Program-made: the position numbers and the translations under genes
Assembly: GCA_964591295.1 (NCBI GenBank)
Contig: CAZQAG010000001.1
Coordinates: forward strand, 32,157-96,156
Reading direction: 5' to 3'
DNA length: 64,000 nucleotides
Origin: VAXT01 sp964591295
GTDB taxonomy: Bacteria; Actinomycetota; Thermoleophilia; Gaiellales; Gaiellaceae
Notes under the pieces: generated by a model
What the model saw: the letters and a program-made list of their open reading frames with translations, nothing else
The model's database searches: none
What the model was told of the DNA's origin: nothing
Part shown: in pieces, positions 51,295 through 59,638 of the stretch
Position numbering within the stretch: position 1 is the first letter of the stretch
How the letters are laid out: each line of letters begins with the position of its first letter

Positions 51295-52044
51295 GTGACG
51301 AAATTCGTTGTCCTCTCCACCCAGCGCAGCGGCTCGACGTGGGTCGTCGACATGCTCACCAGCCACCCGAGGGTCGTCGCGCATTCCGAGCTCTTCATGC
51401 ACGGAGGCAAGGGCACCCCGAGATGGGGACAGAAGGACCTTGCCTACTGGCAGACCTACGCCAGTGACAAGCCCGGCGGGCGGGCCGCCCGTCCCTACTG
51501 GCTCTGGCGGTACCTCGAAGAGGCATTCCATGAACGTCCGGGTGTGGATGCGATCGGGTTCAAGCTCATGTACAGCCAGCTGACGCGCATCAGCAAACCG
51601 CTCATGCCCTGGCTCTGGCTGAAGCGAGTCCGGATCATCCACCTCATCCGGCGGAACGCGCTCGACGTCGTTCTGTCCAAGGAAGCTGGGACCGCGCGCG
51701 GCGGCAAGCTGCACGCTCGTGAAGGGGAGGACGTCGAGCGCGTGAGCATCCGGCTGCAGACCGACGACCTCCTGCGGCGGATGACCCTCCACGAGCGAGC
51801 GGTCGCGGGCGCGCGAGTTCGCTTCAAACGGGTCGGCCTCTCCTACCGCGAGGTCGTGTACGAGGACCTGGCGGAAGACGAACGTGGGTTCGCCACGCTC
51901 TTCGAGTTCCTCGGCGTCGAGCCCGCCCCCGTGACCTCGTCGCTCCAGAAGGTCAACCCGACAGTGCACCAAGAGCTGATCGAGAACTACGGCGAGGTTC
52001 GCGAAGCCCTAGCCGGCACGAAGTTCGCCGGCCAGCTCCGCTAG
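51295..52044 (+). CDS. Sulfotransferase, copy 1 of 2
   Basis: 249 residues, cytosolic. VVLSTQRSGSTWVVDML is the 5'-phosphosulfate-binding loop of PAPS-dependent enzymes (near 5-21), RIIHLIRRNALDVVLSKEAG the 3'-phosphate site near 113-132, and LSYREVVYEDLAEDERGFATLFEFLGV the C-terminal block. It likely sulfates a sugar hydroxyl before export. It is a single-gene unit; its TAG shares CTAG with the convergent GT2 stop. No PAPS-synthesis gene is in the window. Confidence 0.85.
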   Translation: MTKFVVLSTQRSGSTWVVDMLTSHPRVVAHSELFMHGGKGTPRWGQKDLAYWQTYASDKPGGRAARPYWLWRYLEEAFHERPGVDAIGFKLMYSQLTRISKPLMPWLWLKRVRIIHLIRRNALDVVLSKEAGTARGGKLHAREGEDVERVSIRLQTDDLLRRMTLHERAVAGARVRFKRVGLSYREVVYEDLAEDERGFATLFEFLGVEPAPVTSSLQKVNPTVHQELIENYGEVREALAGTKFAGQLR

Positions 52045-53015
52045 AGCTCGCGGTCGATCGTGTAGAGGGGGCGGCCTTCGACTTCTCGCTGAATTCGGCC
52101 CAGGTATTCGCCGACCAGGGCGAGGATGAAGCCCTGCATCCCGAGGACGAAGATGACGCCGACCCCGCCGAAAAGCGGGCCGGGGAAGTTCGAGTTCCCG
52201 ATCCAGTAAACGATCCCGTACACCGCGAGCGCAAGGGCCGCAGTCGTGCACAACAGGCCAAGCGCGATCCCGATCCACTGGATCGGCTGCGGCCAGAACC
52301 CGGCGAGCACGTGCAGCGCGAGGCGGGTGAGCCGCAGCGGCGAGTACCGGGAGCGGCCTGCACGCGGCGCATGGGTCACGTTCACCTCGACGACGCTCGC
52401 GCCGCTCGAGAGGACGAGTGCCTTCGTGAACTTCTGCTTCCCAATCGCACCGAGCATCGGCTCGATCGCGCTCCGCCGGTACGCGTTGAACGCGCAGCCG
52501 AAGTCGGAGATGTCGACGCGCGTGAAGCGGCGCAGCATCCCGTTGATCACCCGCGAGGGCAGTGTCCGGCCCCAGGAGTCTCGCCTCGCGGCGCGCGTAC
52601 CGCTCGCGACGTCGGCACCGGACTCAACGGCATCGACGAGCAGGGGCAGGTCTTCGGGGGCGTTCTGAAGGTCGCCGTCCATCGTCACGAGGATCTCGCC
52701 ACGCGCCCGGACGAGCCCCGCGTGCATGGCGGAGTGCTGACCGAAGTTACGCTTGAGCCGGACCGCGCGAACGCGCCCGTCGGCCGCGTGGATGTGCTCG
52801 AGCTCGGCGAAGGTCGCGTCGGTCGAGCCGTCGTCGATGAAGATGAGCTCGAACGTGCGGCCCGCCGCGTCGAGGGACTCGACGGCTCGCCCGTACAGCT
52901 CTCGGATGCATCCGCCCTCGTTGTAGACCGGAATCACGACCGAGATCGACGGCGCGGGCGAGCCCGTGTCGGTCGGCAGGGGCCGCGGCAACGCTTCGTG
53001 CCGGGTACTCGCCAC
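52041..53015 (-). CDS. Polyprenyl-phosphate glycosyltransferase, GT2 (ArnC/GtrB-like)
   Basis: 324 residues. After a 23-residue Pro/Thr-rich start, ISVVIPVYNEGGCIRELYGR begins the GT-A domain, FIDDGSTDAT and VTMDGDLQNAPEDLP (DGDLQ metal site near 113-117) follow, and FGCAFNAYRR with RYSPLRLTRLALHVL is the juxtamembrane amphipathic region of GtrB. Two membrane helices (near 247-268 and 277-300) end the chain. It loads undecaprenyl phosphate with a hexose for extracytoplasmic transfer. GTG start, 6 nt after TAGGGT. Confidence 0.9.
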   Translation of the reverse strand: MASTRHEALPRPLPTDTGSPAPSISVVIPVYNEGGCIRELYGRAVESLDAAGRTFELIFIDDGSTDATFAELEHIHAADGRVRAVRLKRNFGQHSAMHAGLVRARGEILVTMDGDLQNAPEDLPLLVDAVESGADVASGTRAARRDSWGRTLPSRVINGMLRRFTRVDISDFGCAFNAYRRSAIEPMLGAIGKQKFTKALVLSSGASVVEVNVTHAPRAGRSRYSPLRLTRLALHVLAGFWPQPIQWIGIALGLLCTTAALALAVYGIVYWIGNSNFPGPLFGGVGVIFVLGMQGFILALVGEYLGRIQREVEGRPLYTIDREL

Positions 53016-53021
53016 GCCGGA

Positions 53022-53027
53022 ACCCTA
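53022..53027 (-). promoter_or_regulatory. Putative -10 hexamer (TAGGGT), leaderless
   Basis: On the minus strand TAGGGT ends 6 nt before the GTG at 53015. Confidence 0.45.
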
Positions 53028-53039
53028 ACTGTCTCGGGT

Positions 53040-53045
53040 TAAACT
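53040..53045 (+). promoter_or_regulatory. Putative -10 hexamer (TAAACT), leaderless
   Basis: TAAACT ends 6 nt before the ATG at 53052 of the eIF2B-like gene; no ribosome-binding site fits between. Confidence 0.5.
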
Positions 53046-53051
53046 CCCTGC

Positions 53052-53945
53052 ATGTCGGCCCTTGCCGCCACGGTCGAAGAGCTTCGCAACGACCGCGAGC
53101 ACGGAGCGAGCTGGATGGCAAGACGCGCCGTCGAGACCCTCCTCGAGGTGAGCAAGGAGCCGGCGGAGACCACTGACTTGCTGGTCGACGGGCTCGTCAA
53201 GGCGAGTCGGGAGCTTTCCGAGACGCGGCCCGGAGTTGGCGCGATCGCCGGCGCGACCGGCCGCATTCTGGCCGCGGCAAACGCGCATCGCTACCTCGAT
53301 CTCGACGAGCTCCGCCGTCTGATCGACGAGGAGGGCCAGGGGCTGCTCGACGGGCGACGACGCGCCGGCGCCTCGATCGCGATCCAGCTTCAGGAGCGGC
53401 TCGCAGGCAGCGTCGTGCTCACGCATTCGGCCTCCGCGACTGTACGCGAGGCGCTCTTGCACACGCTCCTGCACAGCCCGCCCGCCCGCGTGATCTGCAC
53501 GGTCTCGGACCCTGTGGGCGAAGGACGCGCGTTCTCGGAGGAGCTGCGGGACGAAGGCCTGAACGTCGACCTCGTCGAGGATGCGGAGGCACCCGCGGCC
53601 CTCGACGACGCGACGCTCTTCCTGCTCGGAGCCGACACCGTCTTCCTCGACGGGACGCTCTGCAACAAGATCGGGACGACGGCCCTGGCAGAAGCTGCGG
53701 CCGCCCGCGGCAAGCCGGTCGTCGTCGCCTGCGAGATCGTGAAGCTGGCGCCAATCGACGCCGCGTCGGCACCCGAGCTGAGCCCGGCCGAGAGGGCGCT
53801 CTTCGAGTTGACTCCGCCCCACCTGATTACGGAGATCATCACCGAGGAGGGATCCGTCTCGAGTGACGGGGTCGGCGCCCTCGTCGACCGGACTCCGTTC
53901 CTGCGAGAGGGCTATGCACTCCTCCTGCCGACAGCGGCTCTCTAG
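53052..53945 (+). CDS. eIF2B/ribose-1,5-bisphosphate isomerase/MtnA superfamily protein
   Basis: 297 residues: a helical N-domain (1 to about 115) then a Rossmann-like domain with VVLTHSASATVREALL (121-136), LLGADTVFLDGTLCNKIGTTALA (191-213) and a C-terminal ITEIITEEG. The NKxGT block and Asp195 are conserved as in MtnA and R15P isomerase, but the THCNxG segment carrying the catalytic cysteine reads THSAS, as in non-catalytic eIF2B-alpha-like members. It may bind a phosphosugar or nucleotide without isomerising it. Its presence among glycan genes is unexplained. It heads a plus-strand run of seven genes. Confidence 0.85.
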   Translation: MSALAATVEELRNDREHGASWMARRAVETLLEVSKEPAETTDLLVDGLVKASRELSETRPGVGAIAGATGRILAAANAHRYLDLDELRRLIDEEGQGLLDGRRRAGASIAIQLQERLAGSVVLTHSASATVREALLHTLLHSPPARVICTVSDPVGEGRAFSEELRDEGLNVDLVEDAEAPAALDDATLFLLGADTVFLDGTLCNKIGTTALAEAAAARGKPVVVACEIVKLAPIDAASAPELSPAERALFELTPPHLITEIITEEGSVSSDGVGALVDRTPFLREGYALLLPTAAL

Positions 53946-53948
53946 AGC

Positions 53949-54359
53949 GTGAAGGTCGCCCCACTAGCTCTCGCGGCACTCGCCGTGACGGGGTGTATGG
54001 GACAAGGGACGTCGGGCATTGGAACCGTGACTCAAGTTCCAAGTGCACGTTCGACCGCGCTGACGATCGAGATCTCGGCGGGCAAGTCGGACCGGCCGAC
54101 GAAGGTCTGGACGCTCACCTGCCCAGATCGGGGAACGCTCCCGCAACCGCGACGTGCCTGTGAGCGGCTCGCTGCGCTCGAGAAGCCGTTCGCGCCGACA
54201 CCGAAGAGCGCCGCCTGCACGTTGATCTACGGCGGCCCGGAGGTCGCGACAGTTCGCGGGCGGTTCCGCGGGCGCACGGTCTCCGCCCGCTTCAGCCGCA
54301 CGAACGGATGCGAGATCGCTCGCTGGAACCGCGTCCGCTTTCTCTTCCCCAGCACGTAG
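53949..54359 (+). CDS. Putative lipoprotein with subtilisin-inhibitor-like (SSI) domain
   Basis: 136 residues. The N-terminal signal ends in ALAVTGC, a usable lipobox (Cys16), so the protein should be lipid-anchored outside the membrane. The mature part has four cysteines (C58, C71, C90, C121) in LTCPDRGTLPQPRRACERL, AACTLIYGGPEVATVRG and RTNGCEIARW, which matches the two disulfides and spacing of Streptomyces subtilisin inhibitor family proteins. I do not see a confidently assignable reactive-site loop, so the inhibitor role is inferred. GTG start 3 nt after the eIF2B-like stop. Confidence 0.72.
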   Translation: MKVAPLALAALAVTGCMGQGTSGIGTVTQVPSARSTALTIEISAGKSDRPTKVWTLTCPDRGTLPQPRRACERLAALEKPFAPTPKSAACTLIYGGPEVATVRGRFRGRTVSARFSRTNGCEIARWNRVRFLFPST

Positions 54360-55301
54360 TTGGCGCTGCGCGTCACCCATTGCCCGGTCAACCTGGCCGG
54401 CGTCGGCTGGACGAACGTCCAGGCGCTCCGCAGCCGCGGCGTCGACGCGCGGCTCGTCGTCTTCAACACCCAGCCCTTCCGGCCGGATCAGGCCGACTGG
54501 GACCTGAAACGGCCCCGCTCGGGCCTGATTCGCCAGCAGGCTGTCCAGTGGCGCGCCTTCGCGAAGCTGCTGCCGCAGACGGACATCTTCCACTTCTACT
54601 TCGGGCTGACGCTCGTCCCGAAGAAGGTTCAGTTCCCGATCCTGCGCGCGGCGCGGCGGAAGTCGCTCTTCCACTTCCTCGGCGCGGACATCCGGGAGCG
54701 GCCCAAGGAGGAGCTGATGTATGGGCTGAAGGCCGACGCGCGCGTCGTCGGCTCCTTCGCGGCGCTCAACTTCATCCCGTACGACGCGGAGGTGCTTCCG
54801 CCGGGGATCGACCTGTCGCGGTACGACCCAGTGCCGCCGGTCGAGCGCGAGCGCGTGCGGATCGTGCACGCGCCGTCGAACCTGGAGAAGAAGGGCACCG
54901 AGTACGTGATCGAGGCCTGCAAGCAGCTTCCGGTCGACCTCGACGTCGTCCACGGCGTTCGCAACGAGGAGGCGCTCGAGCGCTACAAGCAGGCGGACAT
55001 CGTCGTCGACCAGGTGCTGCGAGACTGGCACGGGATCTTCTCGATCGAAGGGATGGCTCTCGGCAAGCCGGTCGTCACGTCGCTCGACGAGGACGCCGTC
55101 CGCCAGACGGAGGATGCGTTCGGCGTGAAGGTGCCGATCGTGCGGGCGACGAAGGGCGACCTCGTCGAAAAGCTCCGTCCGCTCGTCGAGTCGTTCGAGG
55201 AGCGCAAGCGGCTCGGGCAGGTGGGACGCGCGTACGTCGAAGAGGTACACGACGTGGAACGGATGACCGACCGCCTGCTCGAAATCTACGCTCGGCTGTA
55301 A
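54360..55301 (+). CDS. GT-B glycosyltransferase, divergent GT4-like subfamily A
   Basis: 313 residues, starting with TTG immediately after the preceding TAG. LRVTHCPVNLAGVGWTNVQA is the short N-domain start and DIFHFYFGLTLVPKK the cleft. The C-domain has IVHAPSNLEKKGTEYVIEA, LDVVHGVRNEEALERY, ADIVVDQVLRDWHGIFSIEG and MALGKPVVTSL. It is the shortest of three proteins sharing the VHAPxxxxxKG and ADxxVDQ motifs (others at 30588 and 35989). Donor unknown. The flippase gene follows 10 nt later. Confidence 0.82.
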   Translation: MALRVTHCPVNLAGVGWTNVQALRSRGVDARLVVFNTQPFRPDQADWDLKRPRSGLIRQQAVQWRAFAKLLPQTDIFHFYFGLTLVPKKVQFPILRAARRKSLFHFLGADIRERPKEELMYGLKADARVVGSFAALNFIPYDAEVLPPGIDLSRYDPVPPVERERVRIVHAPSNLEKKGTEYVIEACKQLPVDLDVVHGVRNEEALERYKQADIVVDQVLRDWHGIFSIEGMALGKPVVTSLDEDAVRQTEDAFGVKVPIVRATKGDLVEKLRPLVESFEERKRLGQVGRAYVEEVHDVERMTDRLLEIYARL

Positions 55302-55311
55302 GGGTCACCAC

Positions 55312-56763
55312 GTGGCCATAGCGGCGCAGATCAAGCGACTCGGCAAGCACTCGGCGATCTACGGCGTGGGCGGGCTCGTCCAGCGAATCGTCGCCGTCCT
55401 TCTGCTGCCGGTCTACACGCGGTACCTCAACCCGAGCGACTATGGCGCAATCGAGGCGCTCGTCGCGCTCACGGCGGTGCTCATGGCGCTGCTCCGGGCG
55501 GCGATCCAGAACTCGTTCTTCCGCTTCTACTTCGACTCGGAGGACGAGCGGCGGCGACTCGTCGTCGTCAGGACAGCGTTCTGGTTCACGATGGGTGCGG
55601 CGACCCTCGCGTTGGGCGCCGGGCTCGTCTTCGCCGAGCCGATCTCTGTCGCGCTTTTCGCGACCGGCGAGCACGCCGACCTGGTCCGTGCGGCGTTCGT
55701 AGGCCTCTGGGCCTCGATGAACTACGACCAGCTGACTGCGCTCTTCCGGGTCGAGGAGCGCTCGGTCAGCTACTCGATCGCGAGTCTCGCCAACGTGCTG
55801 GTGACGATCGGGATCACGATCCTGCTCGTGGTCGTGCTCGACAAGGGGCCGATGGGAGTTCTCGTCGGGAACTTCAGCGGGACGCTGGCCGTCTATGCCG
55901 TCCTCGTCGGCTACCGCCGCGCGCAACTGGGATTCGAGTTCGATCGCTCGCTTTTCCGGCGGATGACTGCGTTCGGGATGCCGTTCGTCCCCTCTGTCGT
56001 GGCGCTCGCGACCATCGACTTCAGCGACCGCTTTTTCCTCGTCAAGTTCTGGGACGAGCACGAGCTGGGCCTGTACGGGATCGGCGTGCGGATTTCCGCC
56101 GCGCTCCTCTTCCTGCTCGCCGCCTTCCGGACAGCCTGGCCGGCATTCGCCTTCTCGATCCGCGACGAGGACGAGGCGCGTCGCACCTTTGCGTTCGTGC
56201 TGACCTATGTCGCGTTCGCCGCCTCCTGGGCGGCGCTGGCGCTCGGCCTGGGCTCGCCCTGGCTCGTCCGGCTCCTGGCGACACCCGACTTCTACGAGGG
56301 CTCGCGCGCAGTCGCGCCGCTCGCCTTCGCCTGGGTGGCGTTCGGCGGTTACGCAGTCGCGCTGGTTTCGATCGGACGCGCGCAGCGGAAGCGAAGCAAC
56401 TGGCTGATCACGGGATCGGCCGCCCTGGTCAACCTCGTGCTCAACCTCCTCCTGATCCCGCCCTACGGCCTGATGGGGGCCGCCGTCTCGACGGCTTGCG
56501 CCTACGCCGCGATGTTCGCGGGGCTCATGTGGAAGGCTCAGCGTGTCTATCCGGTACCGCACCAGTGGCGACGCTTCACTCTGGCGATCGGGACAGCGGT
56601 CGCGCTGACGGTGGCGGGCAAGCTCCTGCAGGTCGGCCTGCCCGCGGCGGTGGCCCTCACGCTCGCCTACCCGTTCGTGCTCGCGCTCCTGGGGTTCTAC
56701 CTGCCCGCGGAGCGGCGGCGGATCGGTGCCGTCGGCCGTCGCGTGTTGACCGGAGCGCGCTAG
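55312..56763 (+). CDS. Polysaccharide flippase (Wzx-like), third of three
   Basis: 483 residues with about 14 membrane segments. LGKHSAIYGVGGLVQRIVAVLLLPVYTRYLNPSDYG is the family start; TIDFSDRFFLVKFWDEHELGLYGIGVRI and LNLLLIPPYGLMGAAVSTACAYA are the conserved central and late blocks. GTG start with an AAGGGT Shine-Dalgarno 7 nt upstream, so it is translated from within an operon with the GT gene before it. It most resembles the flippase at 34412. It is the likely exporter for the glycan polymerised by the neighbouring O-antigen-polymerase-like protein. Confidence 0.9.
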   Translation: MAIAAQIKRLGKHSAIYGVGGLVQRIVAVLLLPVYTRYLNPSDYGAIEALVALTAVLMALLRAAIQNSFFRFYFDSEDERRRLVVVRTAFWFTMGAATLALGAGLVFAEPISVALFATGEHADLVRAAFVGLWASMNYDQLTALFRVEERSVSYSIASLANVLVTIGITILLVVVLDKGPMGVLVGNFSGTLAVYAVLVGYRRAQLGFEFDRSLFRRMTAFGMPFVPSVVALATIDFSDRFFLVKFWDEHELGLYGIGVRISAALLFLLAAFRTAWPAFAFSIRDEDEARRTFAFVLTYVAFAASWAALALGLGSPWLVRLLATPDFYEGSRAVAPLAFAWVAFGGYAVALVSIGRAQRKRSNWLITGSAALVNLVLNLLLIPPYGLMGAAVSTACAYAAMFAGLMWKAQRVYPVPHQWRRFTLAIGTAVALTVAGKLLQVGLPAAVALTLAYPFVLALLGFYLPAERRRIGAVGRRVLTGAR

Positions 56764-56775
56764 AAGCAGCCTGTT

Positions 56776-56781
56776 TACCGT
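56776..56781 (+). promoter_or_regulatory. Putative internal -10 hexamer (TACCGT), leaderless
   Basis: TACCGT ends 7 nt before the GTG at 56789, in the 25-bp gap after the flippase gene. It may give the polymerase and GT-C genes their own transcript. Confidence 0.4.
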
Positions 56782-56788
56782 TCCTGGC

Positions 56789-58261
56789 GTGGATTCGGGA
56801 GACGCGGCCCAGGTTGCGGCGCTGGTCGGGGCGCTCGGCGCCGCGCTCGTCCTGCTCGCGAGTAGCCGCTGGCCGCTCCTCGCGGGGCTCGCCCTGCTGG
56901 CCGGAGCCGAGGTCGTGCTCGTGCTCGATCTCTCCGAGGGCGGGCGCAGGATCTCTCCGGGGCTCGCAGCGCTCGCCGTCGCGGGGCTCGCCGTCATGGC
57001 CGTCGGCGCGGCGATCCTCGTGCGCTACCCGGCGGCCGTGACACCTCTCGTGCTCATCGCCGCGCCGTTCCGTCCCCCGCTCGAGTTCGGCAGCGAGCAC
57101 CGCTTTTACATCGCCGCCGCCGACCCCGGAGAGCTCGGGCGACTGTTTCCCCTCTACGCAGTGCTCGGCGCGGCCGCGCTCGCGGTCGCCTGGAGCGCTC
57201 TCCGCGGCCGCAAGCTGCAACGGGTCCCCGGGCTCGTCGCGCTCCCGGCAATCGCCTTCGTCGGGCTGGCGGCGGCCTCGCTCTTCTGGACGAAGGATCT
57301 CTATGCGGGGGAGAACGAGCTGGCGTACTTCCTGCTCCCGCTGGCCACCCTCGTCGGCGTCGTCGCCAGGGCGCCTTTCCCCGGCTGGATGACTCGCGCC
57401 CTCGCCGCGATTGCGATCGCGCTCGCGACACTCTTCGCGGTGGTCGGACTCGTGCAAGCGGTCACCCACCGCCTCTGGTTCTTCTCGCCGAGTGTCGAGG
57501 TCAGCAACGCGTACCGGTCGTTCTTCCGCGTCACCTCGCTCTTTCGCGATCCGAGCCTTTACGGTCGCCACGTCGTGATCGGGATCGCCGTGCTCCTCGT
57601 CGCGGTCCTGCTCCGGCGCGTGCACCCGCTGATCGCGGCCCCATTCGTCGCTCTCCTATTCGCCGGTCTCTGGTTCTCGTACTCCCAGTCGAGCCTGGCG
57701 GCGCTCTTCGTGGTCACACTCGGGCTCGCCAAGTTTGTCGGCGACTATCGGCTTCGGACGGTCGCAATCGTCGTAGCGACGATGCTCGCGCTCGGAGGAG
57801 CAGGGCTGGTGGTGGCGTCGGCAAGTGGCCACTCGTTGAAGAAGATCACGAGTGACCGCTCCCGACGTGTGGAGCAGACAGTCGATCTCGTCCGCGATCA
57901 CCCCCTCACCGGGGTGGGTCTCGGTGGCCAGCCGCGGGCGAGCCAGGCTCGATCCGAGCGCGGAGGGTCCCCGACGCGCTTCGTCTCACACACGACACCA
58001 CTGACCGTCGCGGCGGAGCTCGGCCTACTCGGCACCGTTTTCTACCTCGCACTCCTCGGCGGGGCCGCGGCTCTCATCTGGCGGGTGCACCGACGAGATC
58101 CGGCGCTCGGCCTCGGCCTGGCTGCGACACTCCTCGCTCTCTTCGTGCACTCGCTCTTCTACAGCGGATTCCTCGAGGACCCGGTCACCTGGTTCGTGCT
58201 CGCGGTCGCAGCGAGCTTCGTCCTGTCGCGGGCCGACGACGAAGCCATACTCGAATCGTGA
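56789..58261 (+). CDS. O-antigen ligase/polymerase family membrane protein (Wzy/WaaL-like), second of two
   Basis: 490 residues with about 12 membrane segments. The periplasm-side loop near 360-410 has TVDLVRDHPLTGVGLGGQP, the P-x-x-G-x-G-x-G polymerase/ligase signature, and RFVSHTTPLTVAAELGLLGT with the catalytic-type His followed by E-x-G. SSLFWTKDLYAGENELAYFLLP-like early segments also fit the family. GTG start. It is coupled to the following GT-C gene by a GTGA overlap. Confidence 0.85.
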   Translation: MDSGDAAQVAALVGALGAALVLLASSRWPLLAGLALLAGAEVVLVLDLSEGGRRISPGLAALAVAGLAVMAVGAAILVRYPAAVTPLVLIAAPFRPPLEFGSEHRFYIAAADPGELGRLFPLYAVLGAAALAVAWSALRGRKLQRVPGLVALPAIAFVGLAAASLFWTKDLYAGENELAYFLLPLATLVGVVARAPFPGWMTRALAAIAIALATLFAVVGLVQAVTHRLWFFSPSVEVSNAYRSFFRVTSLFRDPSLYGRHVVIGIAVLLVAVLLRRVHPLIAAPFVALLFAGLWFSYSQSSLAALFVVTLGLAKFVGDYRLRTVAIVVATMLALGGAGLVVASASGHSLKKITSDRSRRVEQTVDLVRDHPLTGVGLGGQPRASQARSERGGSPTRFVSHTTPLTVAAELGLLGTVFYLALLGGAAALIWRVHRRDPALGLGLAATLLALFVHSLFYSGFLEDPVTWFVLAVAASFVLSRADDEAILES

Positions 58262-59589
58262 AGCGCCTCCAAGGCGTCGAGATCTGGACGCTCCTGGCGA
58301 TGCTCGGCCTCCTGGTGATCGTGACCATGCCGACCCTCGGCGCCGGGGGCTGGCCGTTCGACCCGCCGTCCGTCCACCCGCGCGGCATCCTCGGGCCCCT
58401 CGTTCGGGCGGCGGACCGCGAGTGGGATCTCGGGATCATCCGCTCGACGGCGGTGCTCGCGGGCCTCGTCGTCGCGCTCGCCGCCACCGCCACCTGGCGC
58501 TTTCACGTCTGGCCACGCTGGGCCGGGATCGGGCTGACGGCGCTCGTCTGCTCGATGCTGCTCGTCCCGGCCGTCCTCCTCCAGGTCGGACTGCGCGACG
58601 CAACCGCTCCCTGGTACTTCACGAACGACTCCACGTACCAGATCGAGATCGCGGGCGACCTCGTCCTCGACGGCGACAACCCCTACGGGCACGACTACGA
58701 GGGCTCTGGCCTCGAGCGCTTTTACCCGGCGGCCGACAACCAGCCCGAGGGAATCACGCAGGTGGCCCTCCAGCACTTCGCTTACTTTCCGGGCACCGCG
58801 CTGAGTGCGGCAGGGTGGCGGCTCCTGCCGCGGCCGTTCGACGACTACCGCATCCTCGTGCTGCTCGCGACCCTGGCGCTTCTGCCAGCCGCGCTGCTCT
58901 TCCCGGGCGCGCTCCACGTACGGCTCGCCGCCGGTGCGGCGCTCGCGGCAAACCCGCTCACGGTGCACGGAGCCTGGTTCGGCACGGCTGACGCTCCCGC
59001 CCTGCTCGCGCTCGTGCTCGCGTTCGGACTGCTCACGCGAGGGCGCGTCGCCTGGGCAGCCGCGAGCCTGGGTGCCGCGCTCGCCCTGAAGCAGTTCGCG
59101 CTCGTCGCCGTCCCCTTCTTCGCCGTGATGGTGCTTACGATCGGCGTTCCGCGCCGCGCGTTCTACCGGGCGGGCGCAGCTTTCGCCGGAGTCTTCCTCG
59201 CCTCCCTCCTGCCGTTCCTCATCGCCGACCCGGGCGCGCTCTGGGACGACACGTTCGCCTACGGCGCCGGCACGTATCGCATCATCGGTTACGGCCTGGC
59301 AGCGATCCTCTTCAACCTCGGCCTCATCGACCGACGCTTCGACTATTACCCGTTCGTGCCGCTGGCTCTCGTGCTCTGGCTGCCGCTCACGGCTTGGCTC
59401 CTCTGGAGCCAGAGGCGGGCCGCGACCCTGTGGGGGGGCGCTGCCGGTTTTTCGATCTCGATGTTCGTGCTGCTGTTCCTGAGCCGAGTTTTCCAGAGCT
59501 CGTACCTCGTCTGGCCCTTGACCGGGATCGCGCTCGCCTTGTTGCTCGCTGGAGTCGAGCGCACTTCGCGAGGGCCCGCCGAAGCCTGA
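58258..59589 (+). CDS. GT-C family membrane glycosyltransferase (mannosyltransferase/GT87-like)
   Basis: 443 residues with about 10 membrane segments. The first large outer loop contains WYFTNDSTYQIEIAGDLVLDG and NPYGHDYEG, where acidic residues serve GT-C catalysis; GAALALKQFALVAVPFFAVM and YLVWPLTGIALALLLAG are typical of the GT87 group. It would use a polyprenyl-phosphate sugar supplied by GtrB-like enzymes such as that at 52041. Its last 27 codons lie within a 90-nt repeat that occurs again in the PQQ-protein gene on the opposite coding strand, so the C-terminal tail (VERTSRGPAEA) may be of secondary origin. Confidence 0.8.
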   Translation: MKRLQGVEIWTLLAMLGLLVIVTMPTLGAGGWPFDPPSVHPRGILGPLVRAADREWDLGIIRSTAVLAGLVVALAATATWRFHVWPRWAGIGLTALVCSMLLVPAVLLQVGLRDATAPWYFTNDSTYQIEIAGDLVLDGDNPYGHDYEGSGLERFYPAADNQPEGITQVALQHFAYFPGTALSAAGWRLLPRPFDDYRILVLLATLALLPAALLFPGALHVRLAAGAALAANPLTVHGAWFGTADAPALLALVLAFGLLTRGRVAWAAASLGAALALKQFALVAVPFFAVMVLTIGVPRRAFYRAGAAFAGVFLASLLPFLIADPGALWDDTFAYGAGTYRIIGYGLAAILFNLGLIDRRFDYYPFVPLALVLWLPLTAWLLWSQRRAATLWGGAAGFSISMFVLLFLSRVFQSSYLVWPLTGIALALLLAGVERTSRGPAEA

Positions 59590-59598
59590 TCTGCCGCA
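59509..59598 (+). repeat. Direct repeat, copy A
   Basis: 90 nt matching 60559-60648 at 77 of 90 positions without gaps, in the same orientation. Copy A forms the 3' end of the GT-C gene on the plus strand. Read on the minus strand it encodes ALAKCARLQRATRRARSRSR, close to the C-terminal tail of the PQQ-propeller protein. The copies are exactly 1050 nt apart and flank the sulfotransferase gene. Confidence 0.8.
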
Positions 59599-59638
59599 GC
59601 GCGTCTGTGCGACCCCACGGTGCGATCGACACGGACAG

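Noticed and set aside
55075..56997. 640-codon open frame on the minus strand opposite the third flippase
   Set aside because: Composition is Arg/Glu/Asp-rich repeat-like filler typical of antisense frames in GC-rich genes, with no family motifs; the plus strand encodes a clear Wzx and O-antigen polymerase.
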